34,139 nucleotides of DNA from Halanaerobiaceae bacterium (GTDB lineage Bacteria > Bacillota > Halanaerobiia > Halanaerobiales > Halarsenatibacteraceae), in contig SLSL01000169.1 in NCBI GenBank assembly GCA_007130465.1, positions 1 through 34,139 of the forward strand. Reading direction: 5' to 3'. Below are positions 19,722 to 29,389 of this stretch, piece after piece. Each line of letters begins with the position of its first letter. Positions within the stretch are counted from its first letter, which is position 1. The notes beneath the pieces are model-generated. The model was given only the letters and a program-made list of their open reading frames with translations, had not been told where the DNA came from and searched no databases. The position numbers and the translations under genes were made by a program.

Positions 19722-20945
19722 ATGAATATTAAAAAACAGTTAGAGATTTTAACTCAGGGAGTAGCAGATTTAATTACTAAAGAGGAATTAGAAGAGAGAT
19801 TAAAAGAAGCTGAAAAAGAGGGCAGGCCATTAAAGGTTAAGCTGGGGCTTGATCCTTCAGCACCAGATATCCATTTAGGTCATACTGTTGTTTTAAATAA
19901 ACTTAAACAGTTTCAGGATTTAGGCCATGAGGTTCACTTAATAATTGGTGATTTTACTGGAATGATAGGTGATCCTAGTGGTAAATCAGAGACTAGAAAT
20001 CAATTAACAAGAAAAGAAGTAGAAGAGAATGCTAAGTCTTATCAGGAGCAGTTTTCAAAGGTTCTTGATAAGAAAAAGACTAAACTTCATTTTAATAGTA
20101 GTTGGCTTGGGGAATTAGATTTAGAGGATATTCTAAATTTGGCTTCTAAATATACTGTTGCCAGAATGCTGGAGAGAGAAGATTTTGCATCCAGAATGGA
20201 AGCTAATAAACCGATTTCAATTCATGAGTTTTTTTATCCATTGATGCAGGGATTTGATTCTGTTGCACTTGAGGCAGATATAGAGTTAGGTGGTACAGAT
20301 CAGAGGTTTAATCTTCTGGTAGGCCGACGATTACAGAAAGAATATGGCCAGGAGCCTCAGCTGATTATGATGCTTCCACTTCTGGAGGGACTCGATGGCG
20401 ACAGAAAGATGAGTAAGAGTTTAGATAATTATATAGGGATTGAAGAAGATCCAGTTACAATGTATGGAAAAGTTATGTCGCTGCCTGATGAATTAATCGG
20501 TAGATATTTTGAATTAATTACTGATGTTAACCCTGAGAGATTAGAAGAGATAAAAGAGGATTTGGCTGATGAGTCAGTTAATCCTATGGGCTTAAAGAAA
20601 GAACTGGCAGCCTGGGTTGTAGAAAGGTTTCATGACCAGGCAGCAGCTGAGAAGGCAGCTAAAGAATTTACCAGGGTGTTTTCTCAGGGAGAGCAGCCGG
20701 AAGATATGCCTGAAGTTGTTATACCTGAAGAAGATTTAGAAGACGGGAAGCTCTGGATTGTCAAATTAATAGCGGCAACCGATTTATTAGATAGCAATAG
20801 TCAGGCCAGGAGAATGATAAAACAGGGTGCTGTGACAATTGATGATGATAAGATAGAGAAAATTAATATAGATGTTCCAGTGGAAGATGGCATGGTTATT
20901 CAAATTGGCAAGAGAAGATACGCTCGAATTAGAAGGGGGAAGTAA
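19722..20945 (+). CDS. tyrS: Tyrosyl-tRNA synthetase
   Basis: KLGLDPSAPDIHLGHTVVLNKL (HIGH-like), GGTDQRFNLLVGRRLQKEYGQ, KMSKS, C-terminal S4 domain. Resembles the TyrZ-type subfamily. Confidence 0.95.
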   Translation: MNIKKQLEILTQGVADLITKEELEERLKEAEKEGRPLKVKLGLDPSAPDIHLGHTVVLNKLKQFQDLGHEVHLIIGDFTGMIGDPSGKSETRNQLTRKEVEENAKSYQEQFSKVLDKKKTKLHFNSSWLGELDLEDILNLASKYTVARMLEREDFASRMEANKPISIHEFFYPLMQGFDSVALEADIELGGTDQRFNLLVGRRLQKEYGQEPQLIMMLPLLEGLDGDRKMSKSLDNYIGIEEDPVTMYGKVMSLPDELIGRYFELITDVNPERLEEIKEDLADESVNPMGLKKELAAWVVERFHDQAAAEKAAKEFTRVFSQGEQPEDMPEVVIPEEDLEDGKLWIVKLIAATDLLDSNSQARRMIKQGAVTIDDDKIEKINIDVPVEDGMVIQIGKRRYARIRRGK

Positions 20946-20946
20946 G

Positions 20947-23571
20947 ATGTTAACTGATGAAATTAGGCAGTCTTATCTTGATTTTTTTGCAAAGAAAGGT
21001 CATAAGATTGCAGATAGTGCACCTTTAGTTCCTAAAAATGATCCAACTCTGCTCTGGATAAATGCAGGTATGGCTCCATTTAAGCCATACTTTAGTGGCA
21101 GTAAGGAACCTCCTTCAAAAAGAATGGTTTCCAGCCAGAAATGTATTAGAACTAATGATATAGAGAATGTTGGCCGGACAGCCAGGCATCATACATTTTT
21201 TGAGATGTTAGGTAATTTTTCATTTGGAGATTATTTTAAAGAAGAGGCTGTCGCCTGGAGCTGGGAATATGTGACCGAGGTTTTAGACCTTCCAGAGGAT
21301 AGGCTGATTATAACAATTTATAAAGATGATGATGAGGCCTTTGATATCTGGCATGATAAGATTGGCCTACCAGAAAATAGGATTGTCAGAATGGGGAAAA
21401 AAGATAATTTCTGGCAGATTGGCACTGGCCCATGTGGTCCATGTTCTGAGATTCATATTGATCGGGGACCTGAATTTGGCACTGGTCCTGAAGATGTGTT
21501 AGGCGGAGAAGGTGACCGTTATTTAGAACTCTGGAACCTGGTTTTTACTCAGTATGATTATACTGAGGCTGGCGAATATATTGAATTGCCTCAGAAAAAT
21601 ATTGATACTGGAATGGGTTTAGAAAGAACTGCCTCAGTATTACAGAATACAAAATCTAATTATGAGATAGATACAATTTATCCATTGATTAAAGCAGTAG
21701 AAGAAAAATCAGGCCAGGAATATAAAGGTGACTGGAAAGCTAAGATGCCTCACAGAGTAATAGCTGATCATGTAAGAGGTGTTTCTATAGCAATCTTTGA
21801 CGGGGCCTTGCCATCGAATGAAGGCAGAGGCTATGTTTTGCGGAGGTTAGTCAGGCGAGCTGTCCGTTATGGCCAGAAACTTGGACTTGAAGGTCCTTTT
21901 CTTTATGATTTTGTCGATGAGGTTAATGAATTGATGGCTGGCGGCTATCCTGAATTGAGTCAGAGATCTGATCATGTAAAGCATGTGATTAAATCAGAGG
22001 AAGAGAGTTTTTTACAGACTTTAGATCAGGGCATGAAGATTGTTGAAGATATTAAGAGTGAATTAAAGGCTAAAGGAGAAAAAGTCCTGGCCGGGAAAGA
22101 AGCTTTTAAATTATATGATACTTATGGATTCCCTCTTGATTTAACTGAAGATATTATGGCTGAGGCAGGTCTGGAAGTTGATACTGAGGGTTTTAAGGAA
22201 GAGATGGCCAAGCAGAGAGAAAGGGCCAGAAAAGCAAGAGATGAGGGTGGTTTTGCATCATCTCATGATCTATATGAAGAGTTGGCCTCTGAATTAGATA
22301 GTACTACTGATTTTATAGGTTATCATAATCTTAAAACAGAAGCTGAAATTAAAGCTATTATTGTCGATGGCAAAAAAGTTAAAAGAGTTAGTGAGGATCA
22401 GAAAGCTGAGATAATTCTTAATAAGACGCCGTTTTATGCAGAAAGCGGTGGTCAGATAGGCGACAAAGGAATTATTAATTCTGTTACTGGTGATGCTACT
22501 TCTGAGGTGAGTGATGTAAAAGAGAGAGCTGGATTGATTATCCATATAATTAATCAAAAAAGTGGCAGTTTAGAGGTTGGTGAAAAGGTAGAATCTATTG
22601 TCGATAAAGATCTTAGAAGTTCAACTGCCAGAAATCATACAGCTACTCACTTACTCCACCAGGCTTTAATGAATCAACTTGGAGATCATGTCAGCCAGTC
22701 TGGTTCTTTAGTATCACCTGATAGATTGAGGTTTGATTTTACTCATTTTGAAGGATTGGATAAAGAAGATATCATAAAGATAGAGAGAGAAGTCAATAGA
22801 AAGATAGTTGATAATTTAAATGTAGAGACATTTGAAACATCAGTTAAAGAGGCGAAAGAGATGGGGGCTCAAGCTCTATTTGGCGAGAAGTATGGTGAAT
22901 CTGTTCGGGTGGTAAAGACTGGTGATTACAGTTTAGAATTATGTGGCGGTACCCATGTTGAATCTTCTGGTGAAATCGGTCTCTTTAAAATTAGCCAGGA
23001 GAGCAGTATTGCTGCTGGAGTTAGAAGGATTGAGGCGGTTACAGGGCTGGCAGCACTTGATTATATTGAAAAGCAGGAAGAGATAATTAATGAGGCAGCC
23101 AGTCTATTAAAGGGCAGTCCTGGAGAAATAGTTGATAAAATAGAGCAGCTTAAGAACTCTAAAAAAGAGCTGGAAAAAGAAATGAAGTCTTTGCAGGATC
23201 AGCTGGCTGATTCAAAAGCAGGAGATTTATCTGAAGAAGTTGAAGAAGTTAATGGCATTAAAACTATTATAAAGGAAGTTGATCTTGATCAGGATGGTAT
23301 CCGGAATCTTGCTGATGAATTAGTTAAAGACTTAGGCTCAGGTATTGTTATATTAGCCAATAGTAATTCCAACAAAGTTTTTTTTGTAGCCAAGATTAGT
23401 AAAGATTTAGTTAAAGAGGGCTTTCATGCCGGTAATATTGTTGGAGAAATTGCCAGAATTACAGGAGGCGGCGGCGGAGGCCGTCCAGATATGGCTCAGG
23501 CCGGTGGAAGCCAGCCAGATAAGTTAAATGAAGCTTTAAAAAGGGCCAGAGAATTAATAGCTTCTCAATAA
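20947..23571 (+). CDS. alaS: Alanyl-tRNA synthetase
   Basis: MLTDEIRQSYLDFFAKKGH, GNFSFGDYFK, editing-domain HTATHLLHQAL and CGGTHVESSGEIG, C-Ala GGGGGGRPDMAQAGG. ATG 20947 follows GAAGGGGG; the ORF-track start overlaps tyrS. Confidence 0.97.
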   Translation: MLTDEIRQSYLDFFAKKGHKIADSAPLVPKNDPTLLWINAGMAPFKPYFSGSKEPPSKRMVSSQKCIRTNDIENVGRTARHHTFFEMLGNFSFGDYFKEEAVAWSWEYVTEVLDLPEDRLIITIYKDDDEAFDIWHDKIGLPENRIVRMGKKDNFWQIGTGPCGPCSEIHIDRGPEFGTGPEDVLGGEGDRYLELWNLVFTQYDYTEAGEYIELPQKNIDTGMGLERTASVLQNTKSNYEIDTIYPLIKAVEEKSGQEYKGDWKAKMPHRVIADHVRGVSIAIFDGALPSNEGRGYVLRRLVRRAVRYGQKLGLEGPFLYDFVDEVNELMAGGYPELSQRSDHVKHVIKSEEESFLQTLDQGMKIVEDIKSELKAKGEKVLAGKEAFKLYDTYGFPLDLTEDIMAEAGLEVDTEGFKEEMAKQRERARKARDEGGFASSHDLYEELASELDSTTDFIGYHNLKTEAEIKAIIVDGKKVKRVSEDQKAEIILNKTPFYAESGGQIGDKGIINSVTGDATSEVSDVKERAGLIIHIINQKSGSLEVGEKVESIVDKDLRSSTARNHTATHLLHQALMNQLGDHVSQSGSLVSPDRLRFDFTHFEGLDKEDIIKIEREVNRKIVDNLNVETFETSVKEAKEMGAQALFGEKYGESVRVVKTGDYSLELCGGTHVESSGEIGLFKISQESSIAAGVRRIEAVTGLAALDYIEKQEEIINEAASLLKGSPGEIVDKIEQLKNSKKELEKEMKSLQDQLADSKAGDLSEEVEEVNGIKTIIKEVDLDQDGIRNLADELVKDLGSGIVILANSNSNKVFFVAKISKDLVKEGFHAGNIVGEIARITGGGGGGRPDMAQAGGSQPDKLNEALKRARELIASQ

Positions 23572-23604
23572 TTTAATCAAAATATTTTGCAGGGAAGTGA
23601 TTAA

Positions 23605-23874
23605 ATGAGTAAAAAGAATAATAATCATGACGAGACGGTAAAGTTTGATTTTGATCTCAGTGAAGAGGTTAGTGAAGCAGGCTATATTTTAAAGCGAGTC
23701 TATCATGCCTTAGAGGAGAGAGGCTATAATCCTGTTAACCAGATTGTTGGTTATTTGATATCTGGAGATCCTGCATATATTACCAGTTATAAGGATGCCA
23801 GAACTATGATAAGAACTGTTGATAGAGATGATATCCTTGAAGAGTTGATTTCCAGTTATATTAATAAAAAATAA
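23605..23874 (+). CDS. ireB: IreB family regulatory phosphoprotein (DUF965)
   Basis: 89 aa, [10 protein letters not shown]...[32 protein letters not shown]; located after alaS as in other Firmicutes. Confidence 0.92.
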   Translation: MSKKNNNHDETVKFDFDLSEEVSEAGYILKRVYHALEERGYNPVNQIVGYLISGDPAYITSYKDARTMIRTVDRDDILEELISSYINKK

Positions 23875-23885
23875 TTAGAGTTTTG

Positions 23886-23925
23886 GCCTGACCTGGAGCT
23901 AATTAAATCCAGGCAGGTCTTTATC
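23886..23925 (+). terminator. Intrinsic terminator after ireB
   Basis: CCTGACCTGGAGCTAATTAAATCCAGGCAGG hairpin followed by TCTTTATC. Confidence 0.5.
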
Positions 23926-23963
23926 ATTCTTAATAATTATGTTTAACTATAAAATTGAGATAC

Positions 23964-23992
23964 TTGCATTATATTTCAGTAAGATATATAAT
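23964..23992 (+). promoter_or_regulatory. Promoter upstream of ruvX
   Basis: TTGCAT, 17-nt spacer, TATAAT. Confidence 0.65.
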
Positions 23993-24055
23993 GTATTATT
24001 AGGATGTTATGCTTTATTAAAGTTATATAAGATATATATGTAAAGGAGGAGGCCA

Positions 24056-24475
24056 TTGCGAGTATTAGCTATAGATTATGGCCAAAAAAGAGTTGGGCTG
24101 GCAATAAGCGATAGACTTGGGATAACTGCTCAACCATTTAAAACGATTATAAATGAGTCGAGGGAAGAGTTAATTGCTGAGTTAGAAGAAATTATTGAGG
24201 AAAATGATATTACAGAAGTTGTAATAGGCCTACCTCTTCATATGAATGGTACTGAGGGAGAAAGAGCTGAGAAAAGCAGAGTTTTAGCAGATGAATTAGG
24301 GGATGAACTAAATATATCAGTATATTTGCAGGATGAGAGATTAAGTAGTGCTGAAGTTGAAAAAGTTATGCTGGCAGGAGATTTAAGCCGTGCAAAACGA
24401 AGGGAAAAAAGGGATAAACTGGCAGCTTCTATTATTTTAAGAACTTATCTTGCCAATAGAAAGGGAGGATATTAA
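24056..24475 (+). CDS. ruvX: Holliday junction resolvase RuvX/YqgF
   Basis: RVLAIDYGQKRVGLAISDRLGITAQPF, VIGLPLHMNGTEGERA, DERLSSAEVEK; TTG start after AGGAGG. Confidence 0.93.
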   Translation: MRVLAIDYGQKRVGLAISDRLGITAQPFKTIINESREELIAELEEIIEENDITEVVIGLPLHMNGTEGERAEKSRVLADELGDELNISVYLQDERLSSAEVEKVMLAGDLSRAKRREKRDKLAASIILRTYLANRKGGY

Positions 24476-24476
24476 A

Positions 24477-24767
24477 ATGTCGAATACAGATAAAGAACCA
24501 ACATATTGGTATGACACTGATAATAAGGAATTAGTTTTAGAGGAAGACGATAAGGAATATAGATTTTATTTGCAGGATAAATTTGAGTTTGAAGGTAATG
24601 AGTACTGTATTTTAACTTCCTCTGAATCAAAGGCTGAGGAAGAATCTCTTTTAATGAGGGTTGAGAAAGAAGATGACAGAGATATACTAGTTGTTATTGA
24701 AGATGATAAGGAGTTTGAAAACGCATCCAGGCATTATTATTCTAATCAATCAGATAATGACAACTAA
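24477..24767 (+). CDS. DUF1292 family protein (YrzB-like)
   Basis: Small acidic protein between ruvX and mltG, as in Bacillus/Clostridia synteny; ATG 24477 after GGGAGG. Confidence 0.75.
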   Translation: MSNTDKEPTYWYDTDNKELVLEEDDKEYRFYLQDKFEFEGNEYCILTSSESKAEEESLLMRVEKEDDRDILVVIEDDKEFENASRHYYSNQSDNDN

Positions 24768-24789
24768 TTGAGAAGTGGAGGCATCTAAT

Positions 24790-25770
24790 TTGAAGAAAGC
24801 TGCCATATTATTATTACTAGCAGTTTTAATTGCTGGAGCTTATTTTAAATTTGATTATCTTGCAGAACCTACTTACCCTGAAAAAGCTGAATTATTTGTG
24901 ATAGAATCAGGTAGTTCTGTCAGGGCTATTGCCAGGCAGTTAGAGGATGAAGGCTGGATTAGGTCGGCAAGATTATTTGAAATATATGTTATAATTAATG
25001 ATTATCAGGGAGGCTTGCAGGCCGGAACCTACCAATTTGAAGTTGGAGATGATCTTTTCCAGATTGCAAATCAGATTGTATCTGGACGTGCCGCTAGTTT
25101 TCGAGTAACTATACCTGAAGGTTTTACTGTTAATGAGATTATAAAGAGGCTATCTGAATTTGACCACATTGATCAAGAGGATTTAGTTCAGGCACTTGAG
25201 GATGATAGGATTAAGAGAGATTATTTTCCTGATAGTTCGGAGGTTGAATGGCCCCAGGAAGGGTTTTTATTTCCTGACACCTATAATTTATCTTATGAGA
25301 TGGATTCAGTGGCTATTTTAAATGTTATGATTAATAGATTTGAGAATTACTGGCTTGATAGTCTTGAAAATAATGAAACTGACTATAGTATTAATGAATA
25401 TGTTACCCTGGCATCTCTGGTTGAAAAAGAGGCACAGTTATCTGAAGAAAAGCCTTTGATTGCCGGTGTTATTTATAATAGGCTGGATCAAAATATGAGA
25501 TTGCAGTTAGATGCCACAGTTCAGTATGCTTTAGAAGATAGAGTGTCAAGGGTTCTTTATGGCCACTTAGAGGTTGATTCGCCATATAATACTTATTTGA
25601 ATTCAGGATTACCGCCAGGACCTATTGCCAGTCCAGGAGATAATGCTTTAGCTGCAGTTTTAGAACCTGAGGAGTCAGACTATTTATTTTATTTTGCAAG
25701 ACCAGATGGAAGCCATATCTTTACTAAAACTTATCAGGAACATCTGGAAAGATTAAGGGAGTTTCGTTAA
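24790..25770 (+). CDS. mltG: Endolytic transglycosylase MltG (YceG-like)
   Basis: N-terminal TM, VTIPEGFTVNEIIKRLSE, EGFLFPDTYNL, ASLVEKEAQLSEEKPLIAGVIYNRLDQNMRLQLDATVQYAL. TTG start at 24790; the GTG at 24775 is part of the SD GTGGAGG. Confidence 0.94.
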   Translation: MKKAAILLLLAVLIAGAYFKFDYLAEPTYPEKAELFVIESGSSVRAIARQLEDEGWIRSARLFEIYVIINDYQGGLQAGTYQFEVGDDLFQIANQIVSGRAASFRVTIPEGFTVNEIIKRLSEFDHIDQEDLVQALEDDRIKRDYFPDSSEVEWPQEGFLFPDTYNLSYEMDSVAILNVMINRFENYWLDSLENNETDYSINEYVTLASLVEKEAQLSEEKPLIAGVIYNRLDQNMRLQLDATVQYALEDRVSRVLYGHLEVDSPYNTYLNSGLPPGPIASPGDNALAAVLEPEESDYLFYFARPDGSHIFTKTYQEHLERLREFR

Positions 25771-25786
25771 TATGGAGGTTAATAAG

Positions 25787-27019
25787 ATGAAAATTCCGGA
25801 ATTACTTGCTCCAGCAGGTAATTTAGAGAAGTTAAAGATAGCTATTGACTATGGGGCAGATGCAGTTTATTGTGCTGGAAAAAGTTTTGGACTTAGGGCT
25901 AAAGCTGACAATTTTACAAAAGAAGAATTAGATATTGCGATTAATTATGCTCATCAGCGGGGGAAAAAGGTATATCTAACTTTAAATATTATTGCCCATA
26001 ATAGTGATTTAGATAAGTTAAAGGATTATTTTGATTATATTGATAGTATTGATATAGATGCTTTAATCGTTTCAGACCCAGGGATTCTTTACCTGATAAG
26101 AGAGGAAGGTTTAGATGTTCCTATTCATTTAAGCACCCAGGCCAATACAGTTAACTGGGCTTCTGCTAAATTCTGGGAAGATTATGGACTGGAGAGGTTG
26201 ATTTTAGCCAGAGAATTATCTATTGCAGAGATTAAAGAAATTAGAGATAAGACTGATATAGAACTTGAGACCTTTGTTCATGGTGCTATGTGTATTTCAT
26301 ATTCTGGACGCTGCCTGTTGAGTAACTATATGACTGGCAGAGATGCCAATCGAGGAAATTGTGCCCAACCATGCCGCTGGGAATATAATTTAGTTGAAAA
26401 TAAAAGGCCAGGGCAGTTCTGGGAAATAGATGATGATGGTGATAGAGGCAGTTATATAATGAATTCTAAGGATCTTAATTTATTTGATTATCTGCCTTCG
26501 ATAATAAATGCAGGGGTAAATTCCTTGAAAATAGAAGGAAGAATGAAGAGTTTGAATTATGTTGCGACAGTTACTTCTGTTTACAGGAAAGCCTTAGATA
26601 ATATTTTAGTAGAAGGTGAGAAATATCAAACTGATCCTGAACTGGCAAACCAATTAAACAAAATAAGCCACAGGCCTTATACTACAGGCTTTTATGCAGG
26701 AAAACCAGGAACAACTGGACAGAATTATTCATCTTCTTCGTATATTAGAGATTATAAGTACCTAGGGATTGTTAAAGGTTATTTACCTGAATTAGGGCAG
26801 GCTATTGTCCAGGTCAAAAATAAGATTAATATTGGAGATAATGTTGAGTTTTTTGGCCCTGGTGCAGATTGTTTTGAGCAGAAGGTCACTAATATTTATT
26901 CAAATGATGGAGAAGCGTTAGAAGTTGCAAATCATCCTGAAAGTATTGTTAAAATTCCTGTTTCTAAAGAGATTAGTGAGAATTATATAATAAGGCGGCG
27001 TGAAAATGAAGAGAATTAA
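25787..27019 (+). CDS. Peptidase U32 family protein (TrhP/YrrO-like)
   Basis: ELLAPAGNLEKLKIAIDYGADAVYCAGKSFGLR and U32 signature ETFVHGAMCISYSGRCLLSNYMTGRDANRGNCAQPCRW. ATG 25787 after GGAGG. Confidence 0.92.
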   Translation: MKIPELLAPAGNLEKLKIAIDYGADAVYCAGKSFGLRAKADNFTKEELDIAINYAHQRGKKVYLTLNIIAHNSDLDKLKDYFDYIDSIDIDALIVSDPGILYLIREEGLDVPIHLSTQANTVNWASAKFWEDYGLERLILARELSIAEIKEIRDKTDIELETFVHGAMCISYSGRCLLSNYMTGRDANRGNCAQPCRWEYNLVENKRPGQFWEIDDDGDRGSYIMNSKDLNLFDYLPSIINAGVNSLKIEGRMKSLNYVATVTSVYRKALDNILVEGEKYQTDPELANQLNKISHRPYTTGFYAGKPGTTGQNYSSSSYIRDYKYLGIVKGYLPELGQAIVQVKNKINIGDNVEFFGPGADCFEQKVTNIYSNDGEALEVANHPESIVKIPVSKEISENYIIRRRENEEN

Positions 27020-27251
27020 TGATACACTAGAGATGAAGGTTTTAATTCCTCAAGAAGAAATTGTATTTGTTGATATGGTATTTAAGTCTTATGAGGGAAT
27101 TGCTATGCTTAATTTAGATAATAAGAGAGAGGGTCTGGTAGTCCTGGATTATACGCCTGGTACCAGAAAGATTGTCAAAGAGGTCTTAGCTGATCTTGGA
27201 GAAAAGTTTGAAGTGGAAATAATTGAAGATGAATATGATCAATTAAATTAG
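27006..27251 (+). CDS. DUF4911-like small protein
   Basis: 81-83 aa, overlaps the U32 gene end by 14 nt from the ATG; pattern VFVDMVFKSYEGIAMLNL...REGLVVLDYTPG. Confidence 0.6.
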   Translation: MKRINDTLEMKVLIPQEEIVFVDMVFKSYEGIAMLNLDNKREGLVVLDYTPGTRKIVKEVLADLGEKFEVEIIEDEYDQLN

Positions 27252-27270
27252 TTTTAATTGCGGTGATATA

Positions 27271-27789
27271 ATGCTTTCTTTTATAAAAAAATATTTACAA
27301 CCAGATTATCATTTTAATTGTATGAGTGATATAGATTTAAAGTTATTTAGGGAATCTAATATTAAAGGTCTTATTATAGATATAGATAATACAACGATGC
27401 CTTATTCTTCAAAAAAATTACAGGTTGTAATAAAAGATTGGATAAATAAAGTTGATAATGAGGATTTTGAAATTACTTTTGTTTCTAATACTATCCCAAA
27501 GAGGGCTGATTTTGTAAGTAATTATTTTAATAAGCCTGCATATGGCTATGCTGCTAAGCCTTTTGGATTTGCTTTTAAAAGGGCTATAAAGAGCATGGAT
27601 TTATCGAATGAAAAGATTGCAATTATTGGAGATCAGATATTTACTGATATTTTAGGTGGAAATCTGGCAGGCTTTATGACAATATTGGTTGAACCAATAG
27701 AGAGTAAGGACTTTTTCTTAACCAATATATTTCGCTGGTTTGAAAGTTTGTTTTATGATAGGAATAAAGGTTTAATGCAAAGGGAGTGA
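27271..27789 (+). CDS. YqeG family HAD IIIA-type phosphatase
   Basis: LIIDIDNTTMPY, VSNT, IIGDQIFTDILGGNLAGFMTILVEPI. Confidence 0.88.
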   Translation: MLSFIKKYLQPDYHFNCMSDIDLKLFRESNIKGLIIDIDNTTMPYSSKKLQVVIKDWINKVDNEDFEITFVSNTIPKRADFVSNYFNKPAYGYAAKPFGFAFKRAIKSMDLSNEKIAIIGDQIFTDILGGNLAGFMTILVEPIESKDFFLTNIFRWFESLFYDRNKGLMQRE

Positions 27790-27793
27790 TTAA

Positions 27794-28483
27794 ATGAATA
27801 AGTTTAAAATGTTACTTGGTCTTGTATTGATGCTTCTAGTCTTTGTAGCTGTTGCAGCTGAAGAGATTCAGGCTGAACAGAATTTGCATTTAGGCGAAAG
27901 AGTATTAAGAAATGGAGATCAGGGTGGCGATGTTGCTGTTTTACAGAGGATACTACAGGATGTTGGGGTTTATAATGCGAGAATAGATGGATTATTTGGT
28001 CCGAATACTGAGAATGCAGTTAGAAAATTTCAGGAAGAAAATGGTTTAGCAGTTACTGGAGAAGTTGGTGATGAAACATTAAATCATTTGCCTGACTCAG
28101 ATAGTATTTCAAGTATTATAGATGTATCAAGAGACGATATTATGTTGCTGGCAAGAATTATTTATGCTGAAGCTAGAGGAGAAGCCTTTAAAGGTCAGGT
28201 TGCTGTTGGCTCAGTAATTGTTAATCGGGTTGAAGATGGGAGGTTCCCGGATAGCATCAGAGCGGTTATTAATGAACAGGGCCAGTTTAGTTCACTGCTT
28301 GATGGGCAGGCAAATTTATATCCTGACCAGGAAGCAATTGATGCTGCTAAAGGTGCACTATTGGGATATGATCCTACTTATCAATCGATATTCTTTTACA
28401 ATCCAGCTGTAGCTACTAATTTAGCCTGGCTTTCTAATAGACCTGTTGTAAGACATATTGGTGGACATGTTTTTGCAAGGTAA
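27794..28483 (+). CDS. SleB-like cell wall hydrolase (signal peptide, PG_binding_1, Hydrolase_2)
   Basis: Signal peptide; PG-binding repeat GGDVAVLQRILQDVGVYNARIDGLFGPNTENAVRKFQEENGL; LLARIIYAEARGEAFKGQVAVGSVIVNRV. Confidence 0.9.
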   Translation: MNKFKMLLGLVLMLLVFVAVAAEEIQAEQNLHLGERVLRNGDQGGDVAVLQRILQDVGVYNARIDGLFGPNTENAVRKFQEENGLAVTGEVGDETLNHLPDSDSISSIIDVSRDDIMLLARIIYAEARGEAFKGQVAVGSVIVNRVEDGRFPDSIRAVINEQGQFSSLLDGQANLYPDQEAIDAAKGALLGYDPTYQSIFFYNPAVATNLAWLSNRPVVRHIGGHVFAR

Positions 28484-28488
28484 AAATT

Positions 28489-28514
28489 AAGCAGCACCTT
28501 GAGGTGCTGCTTCA
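28489..28514. terminator. Bidirectional terminator between sleB-like gene and abrB
   Basis: AAGCAGCACCT-TG-AGGTGCTGCTT perfect hairpin with flanking A/T tracts, between convergent genes. Confidence 0.85.
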
Positions 28515-28520
28515 ATTAAA

Positions 28521-28775
28521 TTATTTTTTAATTAATTCTGTTTGCATTTTATCAATACAGCTTTGACAAATTATTTTCTCTTCAAAATCAGAAGTCTGTT
28601 TAGCGCTACCGCAGAAGATACAGGCCGGTTCATATTTTTTAAGTATGATCCTATCTTCTTCGACAAAAATTTCCATAGGATCTTTTTTATCGATATTCAT
28701 TGTTTTTCTAAGTTCGATTGGGATGACCATCCGACCTAAATCGTCTACTTTTCTGACAATGCCAGTTGATTTCAT
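28521..28775 (-). CDS. abrB: AbrB/MazE/SpoVT-family transition-state regulator with CxxC...CxxC tail
   Basis: MKSTGIVRKVDDLGRMVIPIELRKTMNI...IILKKYEPACIFCG...CQSCIDKM. Confidence 0.92.
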   Translation of the reverse strand: MKSTGIVRKVDDLGRMVIPIELRKTMNIDKKDPMEIFVEEDRIILKKYEPACIFCGSAKQTSDFEEKIICQSCIDKMQTELIKK

Positions 28776-28835
28776 TTAAATATACCTCCTGTATAAGTAT
28801 TTAGAACACGATTCGACAAAATTCTCTTACTTGAT

Positions 28836-28864
28836 ATTATAATACTTTTTTCGATAATAGTCAA
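28836..28864 (-). promoter_or_regulatory. abrB promoter
   Basis: On the - strand: TTGACT, 17-nt spacer, TATAAT. Confidence 0.75.
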
Positions 28865-28936
28865 CATTATTTTTAAAAATTTTTACATTCTTATTATTTA
28901 TTACTTTCTTACTTTTTTTTCAAGGGGCTGATAATC

Positions 28937-29389
28937 TTGCAGAATCTTTTAGCAGAGTATCATGATAAGCTTTCCAGGAACAATTATAAGCTGACTTCGC
29001 AGAGGAAAGATATTCTAACTGTTTTAATTAATAATAAAGAACAACATTTTTCTGTAGAAGATTTGTATAATGAAGTTAAAAAGATTAATCCAAATGTTGG
29101 TCTGGCAACAATTTACCGCAATTTAGAATTATTTTGTAGATTAAATATTACTCATATGCTTGAATTTGAAAGTGATTATAAACATTATGAACTTATTTCT
29201 GAAGATGACCATCACCATCATTTGATTTGCATGAATTGCGATAAAATAATTGAATTTAATGATGAAGATTTAATAGAGTTTGAAGATAGGTTAGCTAAAG
29301 ATTATGATTTTGATATGGTTAAGCATTATATTAAATTTTATGGTTATTGTAATGATTGCCAAAATAGTGATGATAAGGAGTTGAAATAA
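28937..29389 (+). CDS. Fur family transcriptional regulator (Fur/PerR/Zur type unresolved)
   Basis: KLTSQRKDILTVL, VGLATIYRNLELF, DDHHHHLICMNCDKIIEF, CNDC. TTG start. Confidence 0.93.
   Translation: MQNLLAEYHDKLSRNNYKLTSQRKDILTVLINNKEQHFSVEDLYNEVKKINPNVGLATIYRNLELFCRLNITHMLEFESDYKHYELISEDDHHHHLICMNCDKIIEFNDEDLIEFEDRLAKDYDFDMVKHYIKFYGYCNDCQNSDDKELK

Noticed and set aside
22294-22557. 87-aa - strand ORF within alaS
   Set aside because: Antisense to a conserved AlaRS domain; no supporting motif.
28218-28739. + strand ORFs 28218-28412 and 28542-28739
   Set aside because: First is out of frame in the sleB-like gene; second is antisense to abrB. Neither has recognisable domains.
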